Source: Phytoactinopolyspora limicola (GTDB lineage: Bacteria; Actinomycetota; Actinomycetes; Jiangellales; Jiangellaceae). From it: a DNA stretch of 64,000 nucleotides. The translations under genes and the position numbers were made by a program. Positions 8,222-15,563 of the stretch are shown piece after piece (within the stretch, counting starts at the first letter, position 1; each line of letters opens with the position of its first letter). A model generated the notes under the pieces. That model saw nothing but the letters and a program-made list of their open reading frames with translations, made no database searches and had not been told where the DNA came from. Location: contig NZ_JAAOEN010000013.1 in assembly GCF_011320225.1 (NCBI RefSeq), positions 62,001 to 126,000 on the forward strand. The letters run 5' to 3'.

Positions 8222-8839
8222 TCAGGAGCTGGCCGCCCCGCCCCGACCAGCAAAAAGACCCGCGAACCCAGCCACGTATTGGTCCGCCGAGACGTCACCG
8301 ACGATGTGCCGTTCCTGGACGTAACCGGCCAGCAAGCCGTACATGACCCGGGCGACGTCGTCGGGCGCCACCTGTGCCGGGATATACCCCGCGGCCCGCC
8401 ACCGCGTGGCCACCGCCGTCCAACGCTGCCGCAACCGCCCGGCCAACTCCCGGACGGCCGAGCCGATGGTGGGGTCGCGCAGCGCCTCCGACCAGATGTG
8501 AATGGCGATCCGGCTATGGTCAGCCGCACCGATCACCGTGGAGTTCATGATGCCGTCCACAACCATCCGGAACGCGACGTCGGGCGGCGGCACGGGTTCG
8601 GCGGCGTCAACCGCGTCGAACGTCTGGCTGACACCACCCAGGACCGTCTCCGCGGTGGCCTTCACGAGGTCGATCTTGCCCGGAAAGTATCGGTAGACCG
8701 CGCCGGCCGACAGCCCCGACTCCTCGAAGATGTCCTGCATGGTGGTGCCATGGAAGCCGTCGCGGGCGAAGCACCGCCACGACGCCTCCAAGATCTGCTG
8801 GCGGCGGGCAGCGAGGTGTGCTTCAGACACGCGCGGCAT
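8222..8839 (-). CDS. TetR-family transcriptional regulator
   Basis: About 205 residues (an ATG four codons upstream at 8851 is the alternative start). The N-terminal TetR helix-turn-helix is clear: TTMQDIFEESGLSAGAVYRY (about residues 31-50), followed by FPGKIDLVK. The C-terminal ligand domain is of the variable TetR_C type. It lies 72 bp downstream of the glutamate dehydrogenase gene in the same direction. The inverted 16-bp sites at 10201-10274 between the divergent dehydrogenase and membrane-protein genes are plausible targets. The effector is unknown. Confidence 0.88.
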   Translation of the reverse strand: MPRVSEAHLAARRQQILEASWRCFARDGFHGTTMQDIFEESGLSAGAVYRYFPGKIDLVKATAETVLGGVSQTFDAVDAAEPVPPPDVAFRMVVDGIMNSTVIGAADHSRIAIHIWSEALRDPTIGSAVRELAGRLRQRWTAVATRWRAAGYIPAQVAPDDVARVMYGLLAGYVQERHIVGDVSADQYVAGFAGLFAGRGGAASS

Positions 8840-8911
8840 GGAAGCCACCATAGCGACGATGCCGGCTCCTGGCGCGCCGGACAGCCACGCCGGGAGACAC
8901 CTCCGCCCGGC

Positions 8912-10180
8912 TCACACGTAACCACGCAGGCGCACCGCCCGGGCGACACGCTCGAGTGCGATCGCATAGGACGCCCGCCGGTAGGTGCACAGGTGCCGCT
9001 CCACGTAGTCGGTCACCTCGTCGAACACCCGCGTCAGCCGCTCTCGTAGTTCGGCGTTGAACCGCGTCTCCGCCCAGGTGAACTGCTGGATGTTCTGCGC
9101 CCACTCGAAGTACGAGCCGGTTACACCACCACCGTTAGCGAGAATGTCCGGGATCACGGGGATGCCGCGCTCGGCTAGGACCGCGTCGGCCTGTGGGGTC
9201 ACGGGATGGTTCGCACCTTCGAGGATCAGCGCGGCGCGCACGCGGTCGACGTTGGCCTTCGTGATGCACTGACCCAGCGCCGCCGGGATCAAGACGTCAC
9301 ACTCCAAGGTCAGCAACTCATCCTGCGCCAGGGAGACGTAAGAGACGTCGGCGTCGACCACCGATCCGCCAGCCTCCACGGTCCGCACCAACTCGGCGAC
9401 GTCGAGGCCGCCGTCGTTGAACATCGCACCCTTGACATCACTTACCCCGACCACTCGGGCCCCCAAGGCGTCGAGTTCACGGGCCACCCACGAGCCGACG
9501 TTGCCGAAGCCCTGAACCACCACCCGAGCCTCCTCGAGGTCCCAGCCGTACCGGCGGGCGAACGCCTCCAGGATGTAGACCAGGCCCCGCCCGGTGGCCG
9601 GCTCCCGACCGGGTGCGCCACCCAGGTCGATCGGTTTACCGGTCACCGCGGCTGGCGAGTATCCGTGCCGGCTGCTGTAGGCGTCCATGAACCAGGCCAT
9701 CACCTGGGCATTGGTGCCCACATCCGGCGCCGGGATATCGCGGTACACCCCGAGCACGTGGCTCAGGGACACCGCGAACCGCCGGGTGAGTGCCTGGAGC
9801 TCACGGGCGGACAGCTCGGTCGGGTCCACCTGGAGGCCACCCTTGGCCCCTCCGAACGGTAGGTCCAGAAGTGCCGTCTTCCATGTCATCAGTGCCGCCA
9901 GCGCACGAACTTCGGAGAGGTCCGCGTCCGGGTGGTAGCGCAGACCACCTTTGTAGGGGCCACGGGCGCCGTTGTGCTGAACCCGGTACCCGTGCGCGAC
10001 GAGGAGGCTGCCATCGTCCCGCCGCAACGGCACCTGCACGGTGATCTCGCGGTAGCTGGAATCGAGTACCCGCGACACGTCGGGTGCCAGACCTGCCGCC
10101 TCAGCCGCTTCCTCCGCATATTGCCGCACCGCTTCGTCGGCCGTCATCTCCGCTACTCGGTCGGCTAGAACATCGACCAT
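8912..10180 (-). CDS. gdhA: Glu/Leu/Phe/Val dehydrogenase family enzyme (glutamate dehydrogenase)
   Basis: A 422-residue oxidative deaminase interconverting an amino acid (probably glutamate) and its 2-oxo acid with NAD(P). Diagnostic segments are GPYKGGLRYHPDADL, then KTALLDLPFGGAKGG with the catalytic Lys region, DIPAPDVGTNAQVMAWF, and a Rossmann motif VVVQGFGNVGSW. The ATG at 10180 is chosen because AAGGAGG lies 6 bases upstream; the frame is open further upstream but without such a site. The upstream gap holds TTGACA and TAATAT-like elements on the minus strand followed by a 16-bp operator-like sequence. Glutamate is the commonest substrate for this length class, but valine or leucine cannot be excluded from sequence alone. 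Confidence 0.9.
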   Translation of the reverse strand: MVDVLADRVAEMTADEAVRQYAEEAAEAAGLAPDVSRVLDSSYREITVQVPLRRDDGSLLVAHGYRVQHNGARGPYKGGLRYHPDADLSEVRALAALMTWKTALLDLPFGGAKGGLQVDPTELSARELQALTRRFAVSLSHVLGVYRDIPAPDVGTNAQVMAWFMDAYSSRHGYSPAAVTGKPIDLGGAPGREPATGRGLVYILEAFARRYGWDLEEARVVVQGFGNVGSWVARELDALGARVVGVSDVKGAMFNDGGLDVAELVRTVEAGGSVVDADVSYVSLAQDELLTLECDVLIPAALGQCITKANVDRVRAALILEGANHPVTPQADAVLAERGIPVIPDILANGGGVTGSYFEWAQNIQQFTWAETRFNAELRERLTRVFDEVTDYVERHLCTYRRASYAIALERVARAVRLRGYV

Positions 10181-10200
10181 CGGATCCTCCTTGAAAACGA

Positions 10201-10216
10201 ATGTCCGTTCTTTTAT
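10201..10216. promoter_or_regulatory. 16-bp operator-like site, copy 1 (gdhA side)
   Basis: ATGTCCGTTCTTTTAT. Its exact reverse complement occurs at 10259-10274, 42 bp away. On the minus strand the copy follows a TAATAT -10-like hexamer directly, where a bound repressor would block transcription of the dehydrogenase gene. Confidence 0.7.
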
Positions 10217-10258
10217 ATTAGAAGCCGCACAGGACAGCACTGTCAATGCCAGGTGTCA

Positions 10259-10274
10259 ATAAAAGAACGGACAT
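10259..10274. promoter_or_regulatory. 16-bp operator-like site, copy 2 (membrane-protein side)
   Basis: ATAAAAGAACGGACAT is an exact reverse complement of the site at 10201-10216. It lies 17 bp upstream of the GTG start at 10292 and before the GGAGG ribosome-binding site. The symmetrical arrangement suggests one regulator controlling both divergent genes. Confidence 0.7.
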
Positions 10275-10291
10275 CCCCTTTTGGAGGAATC

Positions 10292-11317
10292 GTGAACCAC
10301 CAACTCACTAGCTGGCACCACGTCATCCGGGCCGGCATCGGACTGTCCTTGCTGGTCGGTCTGCTCGTGACCGCCTTCGGCTGGCCGGCCGCCAACTCGG
10401 AACCACGCGATGTACCACTCGCGGTCGCCGGCCCACCGGCCGCCGTCGAACAGGTCGCGGGGCAGCTCGAGTCCGTCCGCCCCGGCTGGTTCGATGTCGA
10501 ACCAGCCGCCGACGCCGACGAGGCCCTGGCACTTATCGCCGACCGCGAGGTGTACGGGGCCGTCATCCTCGCGCCAGACGGGCCGCCTCAGGTCCTGACC
10601 GCCTCCGCCGCCAGCCGGGTGGTGGCCGATGTTCTCGAGGCACTCGCCGGACAGCTCGGTGGTGATGGCCCGCCCGCCACCGGTGTCCAGGACGTCGTCC
10701 CCCTGCCCGACGACGACCCCCGCGGTGCCGGATTTACCGCGTCAGCGCTTCCGATCGTCCTGGGCGGGCTGATCGTCGGCGTCGCCCTGTCGCTCGCCGT
10801 GACCGGCGTGGGACGGCGCACCGTCAGCGCCCTCATCGCGGCATCCGCGGCCGGCCTGGTGGTGGCGCTCGTCACCCAGCCGTGGCTAGGCGTCCTCGAG
10901 GGCAACTACCTAGCCAACGCCGGGATCATCGCCCTGACCATCGCGGCGATCTCGCTGACCATCGTCGGGCTGAACGCCACCCTTGGCCTGCCCGGCATCG
11001 CCCTCGGCGGCCTGACCATGCTGCTCCTCGGCAACCCGCTGTCCGGAGTGACCTCCGCCCCGGAGATGCTCCCGAGCGGCTGGGGTGCCCTAGGTCAGCT
11101 ACTGCCGCCCGGCGCTGGCGCCAACCTGCTCCGTTCGGCGGCGTTCTTCGACGGCGCCGCGGTCGCCGGGCCGCTCCTGGTGCTGACCGGCTGGCTGGCC
11201 GTCGCGGCGATCTTGCTGGTCATTGGCGCCAAGCTGCGCCGCGTTCCGGGTGCAGGCCCAGAAGGCCCGCTGGCTCGCGGCGAAGCAACGGCCCCCGCCA
11301 CACCAGCCGCTCGATAA
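10292..11317 (+). CDS. ABC-2/YhgE-like integral membrane protein
   Basis: A 341-residue protein. It has one N-terminal membrane helix (IGLSLLVGLLVTAFGW), an external domain of about 120 residues (residues 35-155, Asp/Glu/Ala-rich) and then a bundle of about five helices. This topology resembles ABC-2 permeases or YhgE/Pip-type exporters (weak assignment; no motif is decisive). The GTG at 10292 has GGAGG four bases upstream. The gene is divergent from gdhA and shares an inverted operator pair with it, so a TetR-controlled efflux role is likely. No companion ATPase is adjacent. Confidence 0.7.
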   Translation: MNHQLTSWHHVIRAGIGLSLLVGLLVTAFGWPAANSEPRDVPLAVAGPPAAVEQVAGQLESVRPGWFDVEPAADADEALALIADREVYGAVILAPDGPPQVLTASAASRVVADVLEALAGQLGGDGPPATGVQDVVPLPDDDPRGAGFTASALPIVLGGLIVGVALSLAVTGVGRRTVSALIAASAAGLVVALVTQPWLGVLEGNYLANAGIIALTIAAISLTIVGLNATLGLPGIALGGLTMLLLGNPLSGVTSAPEMLPSGWGALGQLLPPGAGANLLRSAAFFDGAAVAGPLLVLTGWLAVAAILLVIGAKLRRVPGAGPEGPLARGEATAPATPAAR

Positions 11318-11352
11318 CCCACGCCGGCTCCCCTCCCCCAGTACCGAGTCGC

Positions 11353-11475
11353 GTGATCGTCAGCAGATTTCCGCCCTCCCCACCGGTGATCGTCGCCGGA
11401 TTCGCGTCGCCATAGCGACCGGATTCCGCTGACGATCACCGGGGCTGGGGGCGGAAATCTGCTGACGATCACCGG
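11353..11475. terminator. Nested palindrome between convergent genes
   Basis: Perfect 24-bp outer arms pair 11353-11376 with 11449-11472. Inside them 12-bp arms pair CCGGTGATCGTC (11383-11394) with GACGATCACCGG (11431-11442). The element fills the gap between two convergent genes and could act as a bidirectional terminator. It contains four copies of a GTGATCGTC/GACGATCAC tag also seen at 28681, which argues for a repeated element. Confidence 0.75.
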
Positions 11476-11549
11476 ACCCGGCAACGATCAGTAGGCGGCG
11501 ATACGAGAGCATCGCAGCAGGTGAGGCGGTGCGACGTCATTCGCTGCCG

Positions 11550-12431
11550 CTAGCCCTCCGGTATTTCGACGTCGAACTCCACCCACCGATCACTCGTCAC
11601 GACGGCTGCCATCTCGTCGGCAGAGAGCGGTGGCTCCGGCCGCGAGACCTCGGAGTCCTTCTCGGTCGGCGCGTTGACCTGCCCCAGGACAACCACCAGC
11701 CCGTTCGGCAGGCTCGCGGTCGCATTCCAGAGCAGGCGGTCCGGTTCGATCTCTGGCTTGGGGTAGTACTCACCAGCCGTCACCAACAGTTCGGTGCCGT
11801 CGTCAAGCACGTCCTTCTCACAGCTGGCGGTGTCTGCGCCACCCTCATCGCCACCCGCTTCCTCGCCGGCCGCCGGGGTATCGGTGACATCCGGATCGTC
11901 GGTGACCTCCGACTCGTCGACATCTCCAGAGGCATCGATGTCGCTGCCGCCGGCGTTCGTCGGTGGGCACTCGAGCTGGGCGTCGTCGCGGTGCGCGACG
12001 CTGCCCTGGAGGAAGCCCGCTCCGGCGCCGTCATCAAAGGTGAACTCGAACCAGATCACGGTGCCGGCCTCGACACCCGGCCCCGACTCGGTGCCGCTGC
12101 GCACATCCACCACCTCACCTTCCGGCAACAGCTCACGCACGGTCGCCACGACCGAGTCCTCGGTCAGGAGTGCGCCCGGTGGAGCCGACATGACCCCTGG
12201 AGACCGCGTCGTGTCGTCATCGCCACCGCCCAACAGCGGTGGCGCGATCAGCGCCGCACCGCCGGTCGCCGCCCCTAGTGCGGCCACGCCACCGGCCATC
12301 CTCCATCGGTGCCGGCGACGCATCCGGACACCTCGGGCGATTCCGCCGGACACAAGTTCATCGATATGCGGCGGGCTCGGCGCCGCTGCCTTGCGCATGG
12401 CCTGCGCCAGCCGTTCATCAAAGTCACTCAT
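11550..12431 (-). CDS. Anti-sigma-factor-like membrane protein, partner of the SigE-type sigma factor
   Basis: A 293-residue protein: a cytoplasmic N-terminus of about 45 residues (MSDFDERLAQAMRKAA onward), one membrane helix (MAGGVAALGAATGGAALIAP) and an extracytoplasmic part with a strongly acidic Asp/Glu/Gly/Thr stretch. It lies 43 bp downstream of a sigma-factor gene, the usual place for a cognate anti-sigma factor. No HxxxCxxC zinc motif is present, so it is not of the ZAS type. The ATG at 12431 is favoured because the longer open frame would run into the sigma gene. Role inferred from gene order and topology. Confidence 0.72.
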   Translation of the reverse strand: MSDFDERLAQAMRKAAAPSPPHIDELVSGGIARGVRMRRRHRWRMAGGVAALGAATGGAALIAPPLLGGGDDDTTRSPGVMSAPPGALLTEDSVVATVRELLPEGEVVDVRSGTESGPGVEAGTVIWFEFTFDDGAGAGFLQGSVAHRDDAQLECPPTNAGGSDIDASGDVDESEVTDDPDVTDTPAAGEEAGGDEGGADTASCEKDVLDDGTELLVTAGEYYPKPEIEPDRLLWNATASLPNGLVVVLGQVNAPTEKDSEVSRPEPPLSADEMAAVVTSDRWVEFDVEIPEG

Positions 12432-12474
12432 CGTCTTCCTCTTCCTCGTCGAGACGGTCGGTGTGGTGGACCGC

Positions 12475-12978
12475 TCATTGGAGCGCGGAAAGGTCACCTA
12501 GGTCGGCGCGCAGAAGCTCACGTAGCCGCTGCAATGCCCGGAAGCTGCGAGACTTCACCGCACCTGCCGAAATGCCGAGTACGGTGGCCGTGTCATCGAC
12601 GCTGCGGTCTTCCCAGTAGCGCAGCACCAGAACGGCCCGGTCTCTGGGATGTAACTGATTCAGCCCGGCCATCAGCGTCATCCGGAGCGTGACGTCGCCG
12701 TCGTCGATGGGACTGTCTGGCATGTTCCCGGCCGGCGACTCCGCCGAGCTTCGCCGTCGCCGATGCGCCAAGTACGTCCGAACCAGCACGGTGTGGGCAT
12801 AGGCCATAGGGTTGTCCACACTCTCCGGCCCCCGCCACCGTCGGTACATCTTTCCCAACGTTTCTTGCACCAGGTCTTCGGCCAGATGCCAGTCTCCGGT
12901 CAGCCACCAAGCCGAGCGGAACAGTGGCCCGCCACAGGCAACCGCGAAGTCTCTGAAGCCGTCCTCCACTTGTGCCAC
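12475..12978 (-). CDS. SigE-family (ECF-like) RNA polymerase sigma factor
   Basis: A 167-residue group-4 sigma factor. Region 2 includes DWHLAEDLVQETLGKMYRRW, and region 4 includes the helix-turn-helix DDTATVLGISAGAVKSRSFR near residue 135. The GTG at 12978 is preferred to the in-frame ATG at 13008 because GGAGGGG lies 4 bases before it and inside the longer reading. It matches the actinobacterial SigE family defined by the short region-2 to region-4 linker and the spelling LRYWEDRS. It is co-transcribed with the anti-sigma-like gene downstream. The signal it answers to is not evident. Confidence 0.9.
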   Translation of the reverse strand: MAQVEDGFRDFAVACGGPLFRSAWWLTGDWHLAEDLVQETLGKMYRRWRGPESVDNPMAYAHTVLVRTYLAHRRRRSSAESPAGNMPDSPIDDGDVTLRMTLMAGLNQLHPRDRAVLVLRYWEDRSVDDTATVLGISAGAVKSRSFRALQRLRELLRADLGDLSALQ

Positions 12979-13082
12979 GTGTCCCCTCCGTTTAACGCTC
13001 GTACTCATCAGAGTCGGCGGGGGTGCCCTCAGGTTTCACCCGAGTTCACGCGCGGGATCACCACCGGCGATGCTGCGACTGG

Positions 13083-13195
13083 CCACAAGGACGCTTACTG
13101 CGACGACTGCGTTGCCACAAGGAGCCTTACTGCTGCCATAGCAACAACGAGGAGGCTTACTGCAACGCGCAGCTGGCCACAAGGAGGCTTACTGC
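13083..13195. repeat. Array A: four copies of a CACAAGGAGGCTTACTGC repeat
   Basis: Four direct copies of a roughly 20-bp unit, best copy GCCACAAGGAGGCTTACTGC at 13176-13195. Others are near 13083 (AGGACGCTTACTGC), 13115 (AGGAGCCTTACTGC) and 13145 (GAGGAGGCTTACTGC). The CTTA cores end at 13097, 13129, 13159 and 13191, so the period is 30-32 bp with variable spacers of about 11-12 bp. The array lies in the gap between the sigma factor start and the Rrf2 stop. A related, denser array is at 54544-54863. Function unknown. Confidence 0.85.
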
Positions 13196-13215
13196 AGACG
13201 TGGGGGTGGGGCCGG

Positions 13216-13680
13216 TTAACGACGGGTCCACGAATCCGGCCGCACCAGCAACTCGGTGACCTGCGGCGGCAGCTCCCCGCTGAGAATGTCGGCGACCGTG
13301 GTGGTCTCCAGAACATCGCGCAGGCTCGCGCGCAGCGCCACCCACACCTGGGTCAGCGGTGCAGCGGGCCCGGGATACAAGGTGTCTTCCGGCGGCAGCC
13401 CGCGCACCGCCGCCAACGGCCCCTCGGTGGCCCGCACGATCTCGGCGAGGGTGATGTCCTTCGGATCGCGAGCCAGCCGGTATCCGCCGGACGCACCTCT
13501 CTGGGCATCGATGAGCCGGGACCGGCGGAGGTCTCCAAGAATGGCCTCTAGAAATTTGCCGGGTATGTCCTGGGCGTCGGCAAGGCGCTGGCGGGTGGCC
13601 GAAGCCGGGCGGATCGAGGCGAGCTCGATGACGGCCCGGACGGCGTAGTCGGCGCGTGCGGTCACATGCACGCTCATCAT
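13216..13680 (-). CDS. Rrf2-family transcriptional regulator
   Basis: About 154 residues. The Rrf2 winged-helix signature is clear: ARADYAVRAVIELA at the N-terminus, the recognition-helix region DAQDIPGKFLEAILGDLRRS, and the wing QRGASGGYRLAR. The usual three Cys of iron-sulfur Rrf2 proteins are absent from the visible sequence, so it is not an obvious Fe-S sensor. Start uncertain (ATG 13680 or 13677); the longer frame upstream would run through the dyad operator. It is divergent from the acyl-CoA mutase gene, with a perfect dyad between them that is the likely binding site. Confidence 0.88.
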   Translation of the reverse strand: MMSVHVTARADYAVRAVIELASIRPASATRQRLADAQDIPGKFLEAILGDLRRSRLIDAQRGASGGYRLARDPKDITLAEIVRATEGPLAAVRGLPPEDTLYPGPAAPLTQVWVALRASLRDVLETTTVADILSGELPPQVTELLVRPDSWTRR

Positions 13681-13727
13681 CTTGCCATTCGTCGACGCCG
13701 TGCATGGCGGAACCAAAGCTGGCATAC

Positions 13728-13762
13728 TTACTAGGACGTCCAACAATCGGACGTCCTAGTAA
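13728..13762. promoter_or_regulatory. Dyad operator for the Rrf2 regulator / mutase promoter
   Basis: Arms TTACTAGGACGTCC (13728-13741) and GGACGTCCTAGTAA (13749-13762) are perfect 14-bp complements separated by 7 bp. Each arm also contains the self-palindrome GGACGTCC. The dyad lies between the divergent Rrf2 and mutase genes and ends 30 bp before the preferred mutase start. Confidence 0.88.
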
Positions 13763-13792
13763 ATGGTGGGCGATCCCCAACCGGAGGAAGTT

Positions 13793-15502
13793 GTGCAGGC
13801 ACACGAGATCGAGGCCGGCCGCCGTCGTTGGCAAGAACGTATGCGCGCTGCCGAGGAGGCCGGGCGGATACGCGACGCCGACTTCACCACCCTGTCCGGG
13901 CTGGACGTGGATCCCGTCTACGGCCCCGACGAGGGTGTCGACGACCCCCGATTCGAGCGCATCGGCTGGCCGGGCGAGTTCCCGTACACCCGCGGCCTTT
14001 ACCCCACCGGCTACCGCGGGCGCGCGTGGACCATCCGCCAGTTCGCCGGGTTCGGCAACGCACAGCAGACCAACGAGCGGTACAAGATGATCCTCCGGTC
14101 CGGCGGAGGCGGCCTGTCCGTCGCGTTCGACATGCCCACGCTGATGGGCCGCGACTCCGACGATGCCCGTAGCCTCGGCGAGGTCGGGCACTGTGGTGTC
14201 GCCATCGACTCCGCTTCCGACATGGAGGTGTTGTTCGACGGCATCCCGCTGGGCGAGGTCACCACGTCGATGACCATCAGCGGACCGGCCGTCCCCATCT
14301 TCTGCATGTACGTGGTGGCCGCCGAGCGCCAGGGAGTCGATCCGTCGATCCTCAACGGCACCCTGCAAACCGACATCTTCAAGGAGTACATCGCCCAGAA
14401 GGAATGGCTGTTCGGCCCCGAACCACACCTGAGGCTGATCGGCGACCTCATGGAGTACTGCGTCGACGGCATTCCGGCCTACAAGCCGTTGTCGGTGTCC
14501 GGCTACCACATCCGCGAGGCCGGAGCCACGGCCGCGCAGGAGCTCGCTTTCACCCTCGCCGACGGGTTCGGCTACGTCGAGCTGGGCAAATCTCGCGGCC
14601 TCGACGTGAACGTCTTCGCCCCCGGCCTGTCGTTCTTCTTCGACGCTCACATCGACTTCTTCGAGGAGATCGCCAAGTTCCGTGCCGCCCGCCGGATCTG
14701 GGCCCGCTGGATGCGCGACGTCTACGGCGCTACCAGTGAGAAGGCGCAGTGGCTGCGGTTCCACACGCAGACCGCGGGGGTGTCGCTCACCGGCCAGCAG
14801 CCGTACAACAACGTCGTTCGTACGGCTGTCGAGGCACTCGCCGCAGTGCTGGGTGGTACCAACTCGCTGCACACCAACGCACTCGACGAGGTCCTGGCCC
14901 TGCCCACCGAACATGCCGCCGAGATCGCCCTGCGCACCCAGCAGGTGCTCGCCGACGAAACCGGCGTGGCCAACGTCGCCGACCCGCTGGGCGGCTCGTG
15001 GTATGTCGAGGCGCTCACCGACCGGATCGAGGCCGAAGCCGAGTCGATCTTCGCCCGGATCCGCTCCATCGGCGAGAACGACACCCGCTGGCAACGCGAG
15101 TATGGCCCGATGACCGCGGGCATCCTGCGTGGCATCGAAGACGGCTGGTTCATGTCCGAGATCGCCGACTCGGCCTTCGAGTACCAGCAGAAGTTGGAGA
15201 AGGGCGAGAAGAAGGTGGTGGGCGTCAACACCTACCACGACACCGTTTCCGGTGATCTCGACATCCTGCGGGTCTCCCACGAGGTCGAGGAGGAGCAGCG
15301 CCGGGCGCTCACTCAACGGCGTGCCGACCGCGACGACGCCGCCGTGCGGGCCGCCCTCTCCACCATGGTGGAGCTGGCCAGGAGCAGCGGAAACATCATT
15401 CCCGCGATGCTGGAGGCGGCGCGCGCCGAAGCCACGCTGGGCGAGATTTGCGACGCGCTCCGCGACGAGTGGGGCTCTTACACCGAGCAGGCCCGATTCT
15501 GA
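13793..15502 (+). CDS. Acyl-CoA mutase large (catalytic) subunit, methylmalonyl-CoA mutase family
   Basis: A 569-residue cobalamin-dependent carbon-skeleton mutase subunit comprising only the TIM-barrel substrate domain. Family segments include RAWTIRQFAGFGNAQQTNER, GLSVAFDMPTLMGRDSDD, KPLSVSGYHIREAGATAAQE and FHTQTAGVSLTGQQPYNN. The B12-binding domain (DxHxxG) is missing and no small subunit is adjacent, as in isobutyryl-CoA-type two-subunit mutases. Where methylmalonyl-CoA mutases have the carboxylate-binding Arg, this protein reads EYIAQKEW (Gln), which suggests a non-dicarboxylic acyl-CoA such as isobutyryl-CoA (alignment from memory). GTG 13793 is chosen over ATG 13763 because GGAGG lies 5 bases upstream and the ATG touches the operator. 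Confidence 0.88.
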   Translation: MQAHEIEAGRRRWQERMRAAEEAGRIRDADFTTLSGLDVDPVYGPDEGVDDPRFERIGWPGEFPYTRGLYPTGYRGRAWTIRQFAGFGNAQQTNERYKMILRSGGGGLSVAFDMPTLMGRDSDDARSLGEVGHCGVAIDSASDMEVLFDGIPLGEVTTSMTISGPAVPIFCMYVVAAERQGVDPSILNGTLQTDIFKEYIAQKEWLFGPEPHLRLIGDLMEYCVDGIPAYKPLSVSGYHIREAGATAAQELAFTLADGFGYVELGKSRGLDVNVFAPGLSFFFDAHIDFFEEIAKFRAARRIWARWMRDVYGATSEKAQWLRFHTQTAGVSLTGQQPYNNVVRTAVEALAAVLGGTNSLHTNALDEVLALPTEHAAEIALRTQQVLADETGVANVADPLGGSWYVEALTDRIEAEAESIFARIRSIGENDTRWQREYGPMTAGILRGIEDGWFMSEIADSAFEYQQKLEKGEKKVVGVNTYHDTVSGDLDILRVSHEVEEEQRRALTQRRADRDDAAVRAALSTMVELARSSGNIIPAMLEAARAEATLGEICDALRDEWGSYTEQARF

Positions 15503-15563
15503 CTGGCGGGGCGCCGGCCACCCCTAGTGGCAACCGGCACCGCGACCAGTGGAGGATAGGGCT

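Noticed and set aside
13083-13195. Array A as a CRISPR array.
   Set aside because: The units are 18-20 bp with 11-12-bp spacers and imperfect copies; CRISPR spacers are about 30 bp or longer, and no cas gene is present.
13157-15316. A 719-codon open frame on the minus strand opposite the acyl-CoA mutase gene.
   Set aside because: The plus-strand frame has full family motifs and a ribosome-binding site. The antisense frame is composed of residues expected from GC-rich third-position bias and has no recognisable domain.
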